A program made the translations under genes and the position numbers. The notes under the pieces are model-generated. The model searched no databases, had not been told where the DNA came from, and saw nothing but the letters and a program-made list of their open reading frames with translations. This document shows positions 39,366 through 49,542 of a stretch of DNA of 64,000 nt, in pieces. The first letter of the stretch is position 1. Each line of letters opens with the position of its first letter. Origin of the DNA: Schizochytrium sp. CCTCC M209059 (taxonomy: Eukaryota; Sar; Bigyra; Thraustochytrida; Thraustochytriidae); NCBI GenBank assembly GCA_000818945.1, contig KN805379.1, positions 231,087-295,086 of the forward strand, in the 5' to 3' direction.

Positions 39366-39871
39366 CGCTTCTCCAAGCTTTCGAGAATACGTAAAGCGGC
39401 AGGTTTGGCGCCTTTGTCTCGAATGCCTTACAGTGCCAGAATCAAGACCGCCACCGTCAGCGGGAACGGCGTATACAACCCGCGCAGCTTCGCGTGCAGC
39501 TGGTACAATCCCACCTGCAAGCACGAGCTCACTTCGATCAGGAACTCTATGATCAGCAACTTTTTGGGTAACATGATGATTTTAACGTGAAGAGCTTGCT
39601 TTCGACTCCGACTCCAGCGATAACGACAAACCAGGACGAAAATGACAAACTCGACTGCCGGTCAGCGTGCATGCGAACATATGTGCGTATGTGAGTCATG
39701 GAGTTGCGTCAAGATTGTGCTTCTTCTACTTAAAACGATTATTCTTTGGGGGCCTCGGAATTGCTCTTGCAAATGAAAAGTGAGAGGCTATCTCCACCAG
39801 CCACACATTTAAAACAGGGGCTCAACAATGGCTATGTTTCGAACAGCCAAAATGCGTGTAGCTTCAGAGGA

Positions 39872-39902
<31 letters not shown>

Positions 39903-40045
39903 GCCCCACAAGCAACACTTGAGGAACCCTCTCCATCGTAAAGTGACTTGTCGATCCTAGTAGGGGTGGCGTAGAACCGGACTAGCAAATGATGCTATCG
40001 CTACCAGTGAAGACCACCTTAATTGTCAAATTTAATTGTCTGGTT
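39155..40045. other. Spacer with decayed coding sequence and a long C-run
   Basis: Holds the fragment at 39099-39365, a 29-base C homopolymer (39874-39902), and the 3' flank of the TPR gene. Nothing else was recognised. Confidence 0.5.
39874..39902 (+). repeat. Poly-C run of 29 bases
   Basis: Uninterrupted C homopolymer. Its true length is likely uncertain because such runs sequence poorly. Confidence 0.95.
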
Positions 40046-42874
40046 TTACATTTTTCTTTGCTCCAAAGGCACGCTACTTTTTGCAGAGAGGACCGTCTTT
40101 TCGTGCTCGCTTGCATTCTCTCTCTCTCGTAATTCGCATGTTGTTGAGCGTGTTCGCCTCGCTTGCATTCTCTCTCTTGTGATTCGCATGTTGTTGAGCG
40201 TGGTCGCCACATCGGGATGCCGGTCGCCAAGACTTTCCTTGCGGATGGACAGCGCTTCCTCGTAGTACGCCAAGGCCTCCTTGTAGCGGTCTTGTGCTTT
40301 ATACACGCTGGCGATGTTGTGGAGCGTGGTCGCCACATCGGAATGCCGGTCGCCGAGACTTTCCTTCCTAATTAACACCGCTTCCTCGTAGTACGCCAAG
40401 GCCTCCTTGTAGCGGTCTTGTGCTTTATACACGCTGGCGATGTTGTGGAGCGTGGTCACCACTGAGGGATGCCGGTCGCCGAGACTCTCCTTGCTGATGG
40501 ACAAGGCTTCCTCAAAGTACGCCAAGGCCTCCTTGTAGCGGCCTTGTGAGTCATACACATCGGCGATGTTGTGGAGCGTGGTCGCCACATCGGGATGCCG
40601 GTCGCCAAAAATTTCCTTGTAAATCGACAACGCTTTCTCGTAGTACGCCAATGCCTCCTTGTAGCGGCCTTTTGAGTCATACACACCGGCGATGTTGAGG
40701 AGCGTAGTCGCCACATTGGGATGCCGGTCGCCAAGACTTTCCTTGCAAATCGACAGCGTGTCCTTGTAGTACGCCAAGGCCTCCTCGTAGCGGCCTTGTG
40801 AGTTATACACGAAGGCGATATTGTTGAGCATGGTCGCCAAATCGGGATGCCGGTCGCCAAGACTTTCCTTGCGAATCGACAGCGCGTCCTCGTAGTACGC
40901 CGAGGCCTCCTTGTAGCGGCCTTGTGCGTAATACACATCGGCGATGTTGTGGAGCGTGGTCGCCACTGAGGGATGCCGGTCGCCGAGACTCTCCATGCGA
41001 ATCGACAGCGCTTCCTCGTAGTACGCCAAGGCCTCCTTGTAGCGGCCTTGTGAGTCATACACAAAGGCGATGTTGTTGAGCATGGTCGCCACATCGGGAT
41101 GCCGGTCACCGAGAGTTTCCTTCTTAATCGACAACGCTTCCTCGCAGTACGCCAAGGCCTCCTCGTAGCGGCCTTGTGAGTAATATACACCGGTGATGTT
41201 GTTGAGCGTGGTCGCCACATCGGGATGCCGGTCGCCGAGACTCTCCATGCGAATCGACAACGCTTCCTCGTAGTACGCCAAGGCCTCCTTGTAGCGGCCT
41301 TGTGCTTTATACACGCTGGCGATGTTGTGGAGCGTGGTCGCCACATTGGGATGCCGGTCGCCAAGACTCTCCTTGCTGATGGACAAGGCTTCCTCGTAGA
41401 ACGCCAATGCCTCCTTGTAGCGGCCTTGTGAGTCATACACACCGGCGATGTTGAGGAGCGTGATCGCCACATCGGGATGCCGGTCGCCAAGACTCTCCTT
41501 GCTGATGAATAAATCTTCCTCGTAGTACGCCAAGGCCTCCTCGTAGCGGCCTTGTGAGTGATACACCAAGGCGATGTTGTTGAGCGTGGTCGCCACCTCG
41601 GAATGCCGGTCGCCGAGACTTTCCTTGCCAATCGACAGCGCTTCCTCGTAGTACGTCAGGGCCTCATTCAATAAATTCTGGCTATGAAAAAGAGCCCCCG
41701 CACTCTGAAGAATATCCGCTAGACCCTCTTCATTCTCTCGTTGTCGTGCTTTGTCGACTGCTTGTCGCGCCATTTGTAGATGCCACTCCCGCACACGGCC
41801 GTTCACCACCATGTTCAGCGTTGTAAAGTTCCCGTCGACTTTCCCGACAGCATCATCGATCATTTTTTTGTCTTCAGCTTTGTGGCACTTGGCGTTGCGC
41901 ATATCATTGTTGTCTGCCATGATCTTGGCAATCTCGTAAGGATCCTCAAGAAGCTGCTCCTCGAATCCCTCCTCTTCACCGGGTGTAACAGCAATCTGCA
42001 GAGGCCTCTTGGTCTTTACGGCTCCCAGCACCTCCCACACGCACCATGCGCGCTGCAGAGGAGCTGGGGTGTCCCAGCGGTCAAAAAACACCACCAGCTC
42101 CTCAAACTTGGCAATGGCGCGATGAAGTCCAATCGTCATGAACTCCTCATAGGCCTTTTTCGTTTCATCAGACGTACCTCCGTCGCGACGTGTGAGTTCT
42201 GGCTGGTTGGCGCTGAAGATGTCGAGCCACACAAAGGCGGTCTCCGCTTTATCGCCGAAGTGGGCTTCCAGCGCAGCAACGAGATCTCTGAATCGAGTAC
42301 ACCGCGCCTGGCTCACAAATGTGCCCTGGTACTCGCCCACCCACATCAGCATCGTCGAGGTGGTGGAGGTAGATTTGCTTGTCGTCCGTGATCAGTTCAG
42401 GAACTACGTACTGCGCAATATCCTCGGTGGCCCAGTCACAGCGGCGTCTTTGCCGGGCCTCAACGTGACTTGCTCATCGGCGTAGTGGACGCGGCCTTCG
42501 CGAGAGCCATCGTCATTTTCTCTAATGACCTTGATCGTTGTTCCTACGGTGATCTTTTCGGAGAGGTCTCGCGTAGCTTCGAAGAGCTCGACGTCCGGGA
42601 CCATTTCTCCACTAAGCACGCCTTTGAGGATGGCTTTGACGGCGCGAAAGGAGATGCTACGAGGGTCGATGATGGCGCGGGCCTCGGCTGAGAACACTTC
42701 GTCCCCTGGGCTGCTCTGGTCGCTCGCAAAGAGCTTGAGCTCGGCTTCTTGGACGACTTCAGGGCTTGGCGCAACACCGTCCTGAAAGCGAACCTCCTCG
42801 AGCTGTTGCTGGCTGAGGCGCTGGCTCTGATCCTGGCTGAGGCGCAGCGCGCGCTGGGCGTCGCGCGAGCTCAT
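40046..42874 (-). CDS. TIR-like head with 12 kinesin-light-chain-type TPRs; frame disrupted
   Basis: Three pieces. 42407-42874 opens with ATG (MSSRDAQRAL) and encodes an N-terminal region. About 42340-42440 carries protein-like sequence in another frame (CDWATEDIAQYVV.., ..LDDADVG). 40046-42352 resumes the first frame with TFVSQARC.RFRDLVAALE, AFVWLDIFSANQ and AWCVWE, marks of a TIR-like domain seen in many protist TPR proteins. Then follow 12 full and one partial 42-aa TPRs of the form SLGDRHP.VATTL.NIA.VY..QGRY (then KEALAYYEEALSI.KE). The first and third pieces share a frame interrupted by TAG 42404-42406, so two compensating indels would explain the pattern. The conserved His of the VSHAW motif is Gln. 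Either a pseudogene or two sequencing errors. Probably a lineage-specific signalling or immune-like receptor. Confidence 0.65.
40205..41700 (-). repeat. 126-bp tandem repeat array (TPR-coding)
   Basis: Twelve consecutive 126-bp units encode near-identical 42-aa TPRs. At the 3' end an additional imperfect direct repeat of about 50 bp (about 40112-40160 and 40164-40212) replaces the rest of the 13th TPR and shortens the array. Confidence 0.9.
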
Positions 42875-43622
42875 GTTGCTGATTTGCTTCGGCTTCGCGC
42901 AGCAGCAGCAGGCAGCGAGAGCTCAGGAGAACTTATGAGCTCGCGGAGAACCGGAGCGCGCTGGAATCAAGGATAGGTACCCCCCCCGAGGGTGGTGGGG
43001 GATCGACCACGCACATGGTGCGTCGTCGCGTGCGTTGATGGCGTGCGCGGCGAAAGGGCGTGGCTCTGGCACGGTCGCTCCGTAGCCTCGCCGTCCAGGC
43101 GGGAATATTGCAAGTCTGATGCCAGGACGAGACTTGTCTGGCACGCGCTAGGCCTATTGGTATCTTGAAAAACAACAAAACGAAAAAACAATAAACATGA
43201 AAAAGGGTACCTACGGGTACCTACTACAGGAGGCCTATACACAAGGATACGTTTCGCTTGGCAGCGTGGGCCTGCTTCTTGAGCGTCGGCTGCGCCGCGC
43301 GCCCGTCCACGCCGTCATCGTGCGCAACATCTTCTGCTTGCCTGCCTCCATTGTGTGCGTCCCTCTCGCCGCCGCTCTCCCGCCCCGCCTGCTGCCGCTG
43401 CCGCTCGAAGTCGGTTCGATGGTCGTATACGAAGGTCACTCTTGCGATGCAGATGAGTGCAGATCACGGTCACGAAGAGCGAGCGACAGCAAGAGCGACC
43501 ACAAGAGCGCGCCGACGCCATTTGTTGCGTCTACCCTGCTACAAGATGACAACAAGAAGGGGAGCAGCCACGAGACGTGACAAGTCCGCGGGGCAGGGGA
43601 TTTCGGGTTGAGCCTGACGAAG
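42875..43622. other. Spacer between TPR gene and dead alcohol dehydrogenase
   Basis: GC-rich, with a duplicated GGGTACCTAC near 43205-43224. No gene was recognised. Confidence 0.45.
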
Positions 43623-44821
43623 ATGAAGGGCGTTGCGCTAAGGCCAGGACGCGGCGCGTGTGTCGAGCACGACCTCGACGCGCCACGCTTGCCGGAGGAC
43701 GACGACAACGCTTGGGCGCTCGTACGCGTGCTGCGCGCGCAGGAATTTGTGGGATGGGTCTCGAAATGCTCGAAGGGTACAAAGGCGAATCCGAGGGTGT
43801 CTTTGGCCACGAGTTCGTGGGCGAGGTGATCAAGATCAATCCGGGCAAAGAAGGATAGATTGCTGGCGGAGACGGTGGCAAGATTACCGTCGGGGATCGC
43901 GTCGTGGGCGAAATCAACCTGCCGTGCGGCAAGTGCGCGATCTGCATTCGAGCTGCGCAAGCCACGGCCGCAGGCGTCTCAGCTAGTGACCAAGTTGTTG
44001 TGGCCGCAAGGAACCATTGTCCGCATCGCAAGTGCCTAGGCATTGTTGGCCACGGTGGCGTTTTTGCAGAGCAGCTGACGCTACCCGTTGCGAATCTTTT
44101 TCGCGTGGATGACAGCATTCCGGATGAGCTCGCGTGCTTTGCCGAGCCTCTGGCAGCCAGCTGTCGCGTTGCGGAACAGCTCGCGCCCGACGTGGCGGCC
44201 TTTGGCAAGGAGGACGCGTCTGGCGCACTCGATGGGGTGGGCGTGAATATCGCTGTCATTGGCGATGGTCGACTCGGCCTCCTGGTCGTGGCGGCGCCCC
44301 TGGAACAACTCGCCAAGGGGACAGTGACCATCTTTGGACGCCACGAGACCAAGATGAGCATTTTGTCATCGCAAACGTGGTCGGGCGCACGTCTGCAAGT
44401 CGTACAAAGCACTCCGGAGGCGATCACCTCGAACGCTTCCTCGTTTGACGTCTGCGTGGAGGCAACAGCAAGCCCTGGCGGCTTTGCGGCGGCCGTGCAA
44501 CTGACGCGCCCTTTGGGCACGGTCGTGCTCAAGTCCACGTGTTCTGCAAGCAAAATGGATCCTGCGGGTCTCGAGGCGACGCTTGCGAGCTCAAATGACG
44601 CACGCTCGTCCGTGGTTGTCAAGGAGCTTCGTGTTCTCGGGAGCCGCTGCGGGCCCTTTGCTCCTGCACTGCGGCTTTTGCGCGAGAGTACGCCTCTTCA
44701 CGCCGTGCTCTCGCGTATGGTAGACCATGTGCTCTGTCTTGATGACTTTCACGATGTGCTGACGAAGGCCAAGGCTCGAGGCGCTCTAAAGGTCCAGCTT
44801 CTGCTGCATCATGAAAACTAG
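43623..44821 (+). pseudogene. Zinc-type (MDR) alcohol dehydrogenase, broken
   Basis: Homologous to medium-chain zinc alcohol/polyol dehydrogenases. The N-terminus is in one frame from ATG 43623 (MKGVALRPGRG..). At about 43735-43742, in a GC dinucleotide run, homology shifts to a second frame (RAGICGMGLEMLEGY, GVFGHEFVGEV). That frame is stopped by TAG 43856-43858. It then continues as GKITVGDRVVGEINLPCGKCAICIR, an 18-residue insertion within the structural-zinc lobe, NHCPHR, FAEQLTLP, PDELACFAEPLAA, and a cofactor domain with IAVIGDGRLGLL. The catalytic CGTD is CGMG. Three lesions plus the lost residue support a pseudogene rather than sequencing error. Confidence 0.8.
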
Positions 44822-45130
44822 CAAGGGAAGAGAGAAAAAGGTGGGTGGCGCCGCTGCTGCTTGCTTTTCGTTCGTGGAGATGACAAGTCATGTTTATCGG
44901 GCTATTTTGGTGAGGTCTGCCTCCCTTCGCCGTCCTTCCTTTGTGCTTCGCGCATTACCACCCCTTGGCACAAACGCTTTTATGTGATCCTCTGAGACAG
45001 AGGCACACACGCAGCAGATATGCAGAAATCAGGTGGAGCTGAGCACATGGTCGCGTGGCAAGTGGCGCCCTGTCTCCTCGGCCCTGCTATCCATCCTACG
45101 AACTAGGACGGTATCCCGTATGGAGTTTCT

Positions 45131-45370
45131 GAAGTGCGTTTTTGCACGATCTTTATGTCGAGAGGCGGGGTGCTCGTGGTTTGTGCCCGTATTGGTCATA
45201 AGTATTTAGACAAGAAATTGAAGTTTGAGCCCGTAGTAGACGTAAAATTGGACAAATTTGTGACAATTGCAGCGTCTTTTACACGGTCGCGTTGCCTATC
45301 TGCCATAAGGGCCTTTCGTTTATCCGGGACCCAACAAGGACCGTTCACTTGCATGCCACCTATCCAGCGT
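45131..45370 (+). repeat. Dispersed repeat, copy B
   Basis: Shares its first 29 bp with copy A (38605), except one C/T change. Then comes an unrelated AT-rich insert of about 115 bp, then CACGGTCGCGT.GCCTATC.GCC, a GGGCCTTTCGTTTATCCGGGACC block, GGACCGTTCACTTGC and CCACCTATCC, matching A again. Confidence 0.65.
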
Positions 45371-45627
45371 GGCCTTGTAAGTTCGACCACAGAACCTGTG
45401 TCACTCTCAAAAGCGCTCTCAAAAGCGCTCTCACTTCTCTGTCAATCCTAACAGTGACATGAAAAAAGCTGCCACTTGTGGTTGCAGCTGCAGCTGTAGC
45501 TGCCTCTGGAGGACAAGGTCCTCCGAGGAACATGCCTCGCCTCCGTTTGTAGAGCGTGGCCCATGATGAAGTTCAAGTTGGCGTTGACGCATTCTCATCT
45601 GGACCGTGTTCTTTCTGATCTTTTCAT

Positions 45628-45664
45628 AAATGAATGAATGAATGAATGAATGAATGAATGAATA
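45628..45664 (+). repeat. (TGAA)n microsatellite
   Basis: About nine TGAA units, ending in TAAATAA. Confidence 0.85.
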
Positions 45665-46318
45665 AATAATCATCACGGGTAGGCCTGGTTTCCTCTGGCT
45701 GCTTGGTCGCTGTCCAGACGTTGGCGGTCGGCCTCATCCGTCCATGACCTCGCCTTCGACCTGCACGCGCGCTCTCAGAATAGGTCTCGGAGACGGCCGA
45801 CGCAGCGCTCTTCCCCTTCATCACGGCCCGAGTTCGACGTGAGAGCGCACGCCACTGCAAGTGCGACTGTGACTGCGACTGTGACCACTGCAACACCGAC
45901 ACCGACACTGACATTGACAGCAAGAGCGAGAGCAACTGCGAGAGTTCCTCGTCCGCACGCTCTTGTCAGCTCCGGCGAGCCCAAGCACGCACAAGCTGCA
46001 GCACGTGGTGCAGCGTGGCGTGTGACACGATACGTCGAGGTTCCGGGGACGTGCGCTGGATAACCTGGTTTAGATAGAGAGGAGCCTTACTTCTAGGCCT
46101 AGTAGCGTGGCTAGGAGGAGCACGAGGGACGCGAATCCTTGTTGCAAATCTTGCGCCAGCAGAACCGCAACGCAGCGCAGGCGAGACGACGAGCGACGCG
46201 AGGAGCGAGGCCAGTGGAGGCGAGACGCGAGGAAGGAGACGGAGAAGAAGGATCACCGCGACAGCCAGCGACAGCAGACCCGGGCTGGCGAGAGCACGCG
46301 AAGGGGAAAAGAAGCAAG

Positions 46319-49147
46319 ATGCAGCGACAAGGGCGTGGGCCCGGGATGCCGTCAGAGCCGCCGATCTTCGAGATTCACCTGCGCAAGGCGCTGGAGCGAG
46401 CCGAGCTCGTGCTAGCCAAGAACAAGGTCCCCGTGCTGGCCAAAGATGCGCCGCACGGCTACGACGATAAGTTCCTCATCGTTGAACATGCCATGAACAA
46501 TGGCATCAAAGCCATCATGACAGCGTTCTCCGCGCTGGGTCTGGCCGAGGATGGATGGAAGAAAGCCCGCGCCTGGGTCGCCGATGGCAAGGCCGCCAGC
46601 CTCCGTCTTGAAGCCTCGCGCAAGTGCAAATTCCTCCGCAGCAACGTGCGCAAGGAGGACTCCGAAAAGGAGCACGTGACCAAGTTTATGGGCATGACAA
46701 GTACAAGCAAGACGGTCAAGAGCACTATCGAGCACTCGTGGGAGATCCAGCATGCCTTCCGAATCGTGCTTTTCACAGGATCGAACCCTGATGTTGACAA
46801 CAGCTTTGTCCTTGCGGAGCGCTCGGGCAAGACGGAGGTCAAGACGACTGGCAGCGAAAAGATTGCCCCAGAGCCGGAGACCCATGCTTTTCCCGAGCAA
46901 AGCGTCAACATTACGCCGCTCCTGGCCGTCCTCGACAAGAACAACGCCCCCTGTTTTGCCATTGATCGCACCAAGGACACCTGCTTTACGCCTCGTCGCA
47001 ATCAAGATGTTGACACCATCTTGGCCGGCCTCGAGTGCCTCGTGATCTGGTGCAACTCGATCATTCGGCACTTTGAATCTATCTTCGATTATGTCGACGA
47101 CCTCAACCGCTCGAGCTTCAACGGCGCCAAAGATCTCTTTGTCCCTGTACTTCCAGCACTGCAGGAAAAACAAGACGATGCGTACGGCGCGATCGATGAG
47201 GAGTCCGCACAAGCACTGCAAAAAGAGCACCAAGTGGACATTGACAAGTGGCTCGACAAGATCCGCGCGCTCTTGCCCCAACCCGAAGGTGGGGCCGCCG
47301 CCGGCCTCGGCACCACGCTCGAGGCGTCTGTCTGCAAGCTCATGCGTCACATTGTCTTCATCTACACGGCGATGGCCAAGTCTTGCGACTACGCGGAGCG
47401 CATGCTTCGTGATCAGCTCGTCGAGGCCATCGGTAAAGAGGTCACCGCAGATGACATGGCCGAGTACATGCGCTACCACTACCGGCGCCTTTTCTCGGAG
47501 ACAATCTTCCAACCCTTTAGTTTTGACGTCAAACGTCCAGGCTTTGCTCCCGAGGGCTCCCTGTCGATCGAGAGACCTGGGCGCTCCGAGGCCGCAGAAA
47601 TTGCGACCTGTGTGCAAGCACGGCTGCCGAATGATGCGGAGCGGCCAGCGATCCCCATGCGCTTCAAGCTCGGAGGCGCCACCTCGGTCGAGATACAGGG
47701 TACTCAGTATTGCCATGGATACATGGCTCACAGCTTTAGCGGCGGCGGCGGCTCGCAACAGACGCTGAATCTGGTCGCGAGGACGCGCCAGTTCAGCAGT
47801 TTTGTACTAATGGTGGGCAAAATTGCTGCAAAGGACGAATTTGCGCCCGAGCACGCGATCGTGCTGCGCAACAAGGACTGTGCGATCGTGCCCTTACTCT
47901 TGGAGCCCTTGCCGTCGGCCAAGGCTTTTCGTGACGCAATTGAGAGCTTATCGCCAGAGCAACAAGCGTTCGCCAAGGCGATGCGCAGTATGCAGCTCGC
48001 CAGCACACTGTTTGGCGTAGCAGTGGTGGAGATCAAGCCCCAGCTGGAGGTTCTTCTTAAGCTTGATGGCGGATCACTGACCAAAGAAATTGCGCTTACG
48101 CAGGATCTCATGCGCCTGTTCATTGAATTCCAGGTCCCTTGTGATCTGGTGACGTACGACGGTCCAGAGGCCGCAAGTCCTACGGAAAAGGTGCAAGTGG
48201 TGAAGGGCCACGTCAAGTCTTTGATGGATATGATGGAAAGCGAACGCAAGGCCAAGGTCGCCGAGGAAAAAGACCGCGCCAAGGACTTGATGTATCAACG
48301 CGAGGAATATATGATGGAATGCGGCAACAACGACGATGCGGGTAGTGTGGATTCTAGCGATTTCACTTTTTCTGTACAAGCTGGACGCCCGATTGTTGGG
48401 GCGGTGGCCCCTCGAGGTACGTCCAAGCGCGGTGCACGACGAGGAGGGCGTCCGTCGCACGTTCAAAGGGCAATGGCATCTCGTAGGAGTGCGGCAGCGT
48501 CGGCTCCTATGTCGGCTGAGTCTATTTCCCCCGCATATCTAAACATGCAATCTGCCATGCCGCCTCCTGCCCCAGATCAACCATCGGAAAAGCAACAGCC
48601 ACCTCCCAAGCGTCAAAAAACAGAAGGATTGAATATGGGAAGAAGTGCGGCAGGCGAGCTTGACTACACCAGCATCCCTGCGCAAATGGACGCCACCTTT
48701 GAAGCTCTCGACCCGGAAGGTGCTCTGCGCTCCACGAAAATCTCCACCACGGGATCCATCCGGCTCCAGACGTACGACTCTCCGTGGATGTCTCGCGACA
48801 AGACAGAAACAATAGTGCGCGGGGATGAGCTTCGTGAGCATCGTAACAAAGCGATGGATCTTCTCGATGCGCTCTCGCGCTCTGGTGAGCTTCCCCTTGT
48901 GCAAACGCAGCTTCATATTGTAATTGCAACGACGCATTGCTTTGACCAGAGCATCATGCGCACCATCATCGAGAAGAATATGAATCCAATTGAGCGTGTG
49001 GAGCGGTCCTCACTGCTTGTGGCGTCGACCATTACAGGCAAATCTGTGCCGGACCTCCTCGCGCCAGCTCATCACCAACGCATCAAGGACGCGGCTCCGC
49101 AAATCTATGATATTTCTTCGCGCGCCAAGAATCGTCCGACTGATTGA
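46319..49147 (+). CDS. Conserved protist protein of unknown function
   Basis: 942 aa, one exon. The start was chosen at ATG 46319 (MQRQGRG), just before the first conserved helix; a later Met (MPSEPPIFEI, 46346) is possible. Three parts are visible. Residues about 10-640 are helical and well folded, with ALERAELVLAKNKVPVLAKDA, ARAWVADGKAASLRLEA, GVAVVEIKPQLEVLLKL and SLTKEIALTQDLMRLFIEFQVPCDL. A Glu/Lys-rich then Ser/Arg/Pro-rich disordered linker spans about 680-800. A C-terminal conserved region includes LQTYDSPWM, KAMDLLDALSRSGELPL, IATTHCFD and NPIERVERSSLLVAST. I have the impression that related proteins exist in ciliates and stramenopiles, with no known function; that is memory, not a search. 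No signal peptide or membrane segment. The AATAAA at 49222 marks the end. Confidence 0.75.
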   Translation: MQRQGRGPGMPSEPPIFEIHLRKALERAELVLAKNKVPVLAKDAPHGYDDKFLIVEHAMNNGIKAIMTAFSALGLAEDGWKKARAWVADGKAASLRLEASRKCKFLRSNVRKEDSEKEHVTKFMGMTSTSKTVKSTIEHSWEIQHAFRIVLFTGSNPDVDNSFVLAERSGKTEVKTTGSEKIAPEPETHAFPEQSVNITPLLAVLDKNNAPCFAIDRTKDTCFTPRRNQDVDTILAGLECLVIWCNSIIRHFESIFDYVDDLNRSSFNGAKDLFVPVLPALQEKQDDAYGAIDEESAQALQKEHQVDIDKWLDKIRALLPQPEGGAAAGLGTTLEASVCKLMRHIVFIYTAMAKSCDYAERMLRDQLVEAIGKEVTADDMAEYMRYHYRRLFSETIFQPFSFDVKRPGFAPEGSLSIERPGRSEAAEIATCVQARLPNDAERPAIPMRFKLGGATSVEIQGTQYCHGYMAHSFSGGGGSQQTLNLVARTRQFSSFVLMVGKIAAKDEFAPEHAIVLRNKDCAIVPLLLEPLPSAKAFRDAIESLSPEQQAFAKAMRSMQLASTLFGVAVVEIKPQLEVLLKLDGGSLTKEIALTQDLMRLFIEFQVPCDLVTYDGPEAASPTEKVQVVKGHVKSLMDMMESERKAKVAEEKDRAKDLMYQREEYMMECGNNDDAGSVDSSDFTFSVQAGRPIVGAVAPRGTSKRGARRGGRPSHVQRAMASRRSAAASAPMSAESISPAYLNMQSAMPPPAPDQPSEKQQPPPKRQKTEGLNMGRSAAGELDYTSIPAQMDATFEALDPEGALRSTKISTTGSIRLQTYDSPWMSRDKTETIVRGDELREHRNKAMDLLDALSRSGELPLVQTQLHIVIATTHCFDQSIMRTIIEKNMNPIERVERSSLLVASTITGKSVPDLLAPAHHQRIKDAAPQIYDISSRAKNRPTD

Positions 49148-49542
49148 CGAAGGGCGAGCACAACGCATCCATGTGTACTCTTGACGAAAGAATTGCAGTT
49201 GATGCTTAAAAACTAGGATAAAATAAAGTTAAAGGCGTAACAGAAGTACCGAAGTATTCTTCTAGTGTCTTAACAGCGAAAGCTTGCTTCCATGGTCGCC
49301 GCCATGCTGCAATCTCGTCAACCAGAAACACGAAAACTAGGTGACCTTGGCGTTTGCAGCTTTAATTCACGCACTCACAAGCTGAGCGTGAGGCAAGACC
49401 TTTATTTATCCTGCGGCCATACAAACATCTTGCGATGTTGCTGTCCACGTCACACCTCGCAGACAAGAAAACGTTTTCCAAACTTTAATATATTATAGTA
49501 CAAACCACTTGTTCTTGTTCTACGCATCAAAGATTCGGGCTT
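49148..49542. other. Convergent spacer
   Basis: Holds a poly(A) signal for each strand. Nothing else was seen. Confidence 0.5.
49222..49227 (+). terminator. Poly(A) signal AATAAA
   Basis: 75 nt after the stop of the 942-aa protein gene. The TTTATT at 49401-49406 would serve the convergent VPS26C gene on the other strand. Confidence 0.45.

Larger units (their letters stand above)
44822..46318. other. Spacer with dispersed repeat B and microsatellites
   Basis: Contains repeat copy B (45131-45370), a GAAT microsatellite (45628-45664), a GACTGT-type tract (45863-45935) and a single GCAAGTGCG at 45857. No gene was recognised. Confidence 0.5.

Noticed and set aside
40456..41631. 391-codon Arg-rich ORF on the minus strand
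   Set aside because: It is another frame of the TPR repeat array, open because the 126-bp unit is a multiple of three.
40160..41700. Regular 126-bp repeats that could suggest a CRISPR-like array
   Set aside because: The units encode TPRs in one frame. There are no spacers, and the context is eukaryotic.
42405..42440. 29-nt GT...AG segment that would rejoin frames in the TIR-like gene
   Set aside because: Too short for an ordinary spliceosomal intron, and the removed bases look coding.
46412..47758. 448-codon ORF on the minus strand
   Set aside because: Shadow of the conserved 942-aa gene on the plus strand, with no family features.
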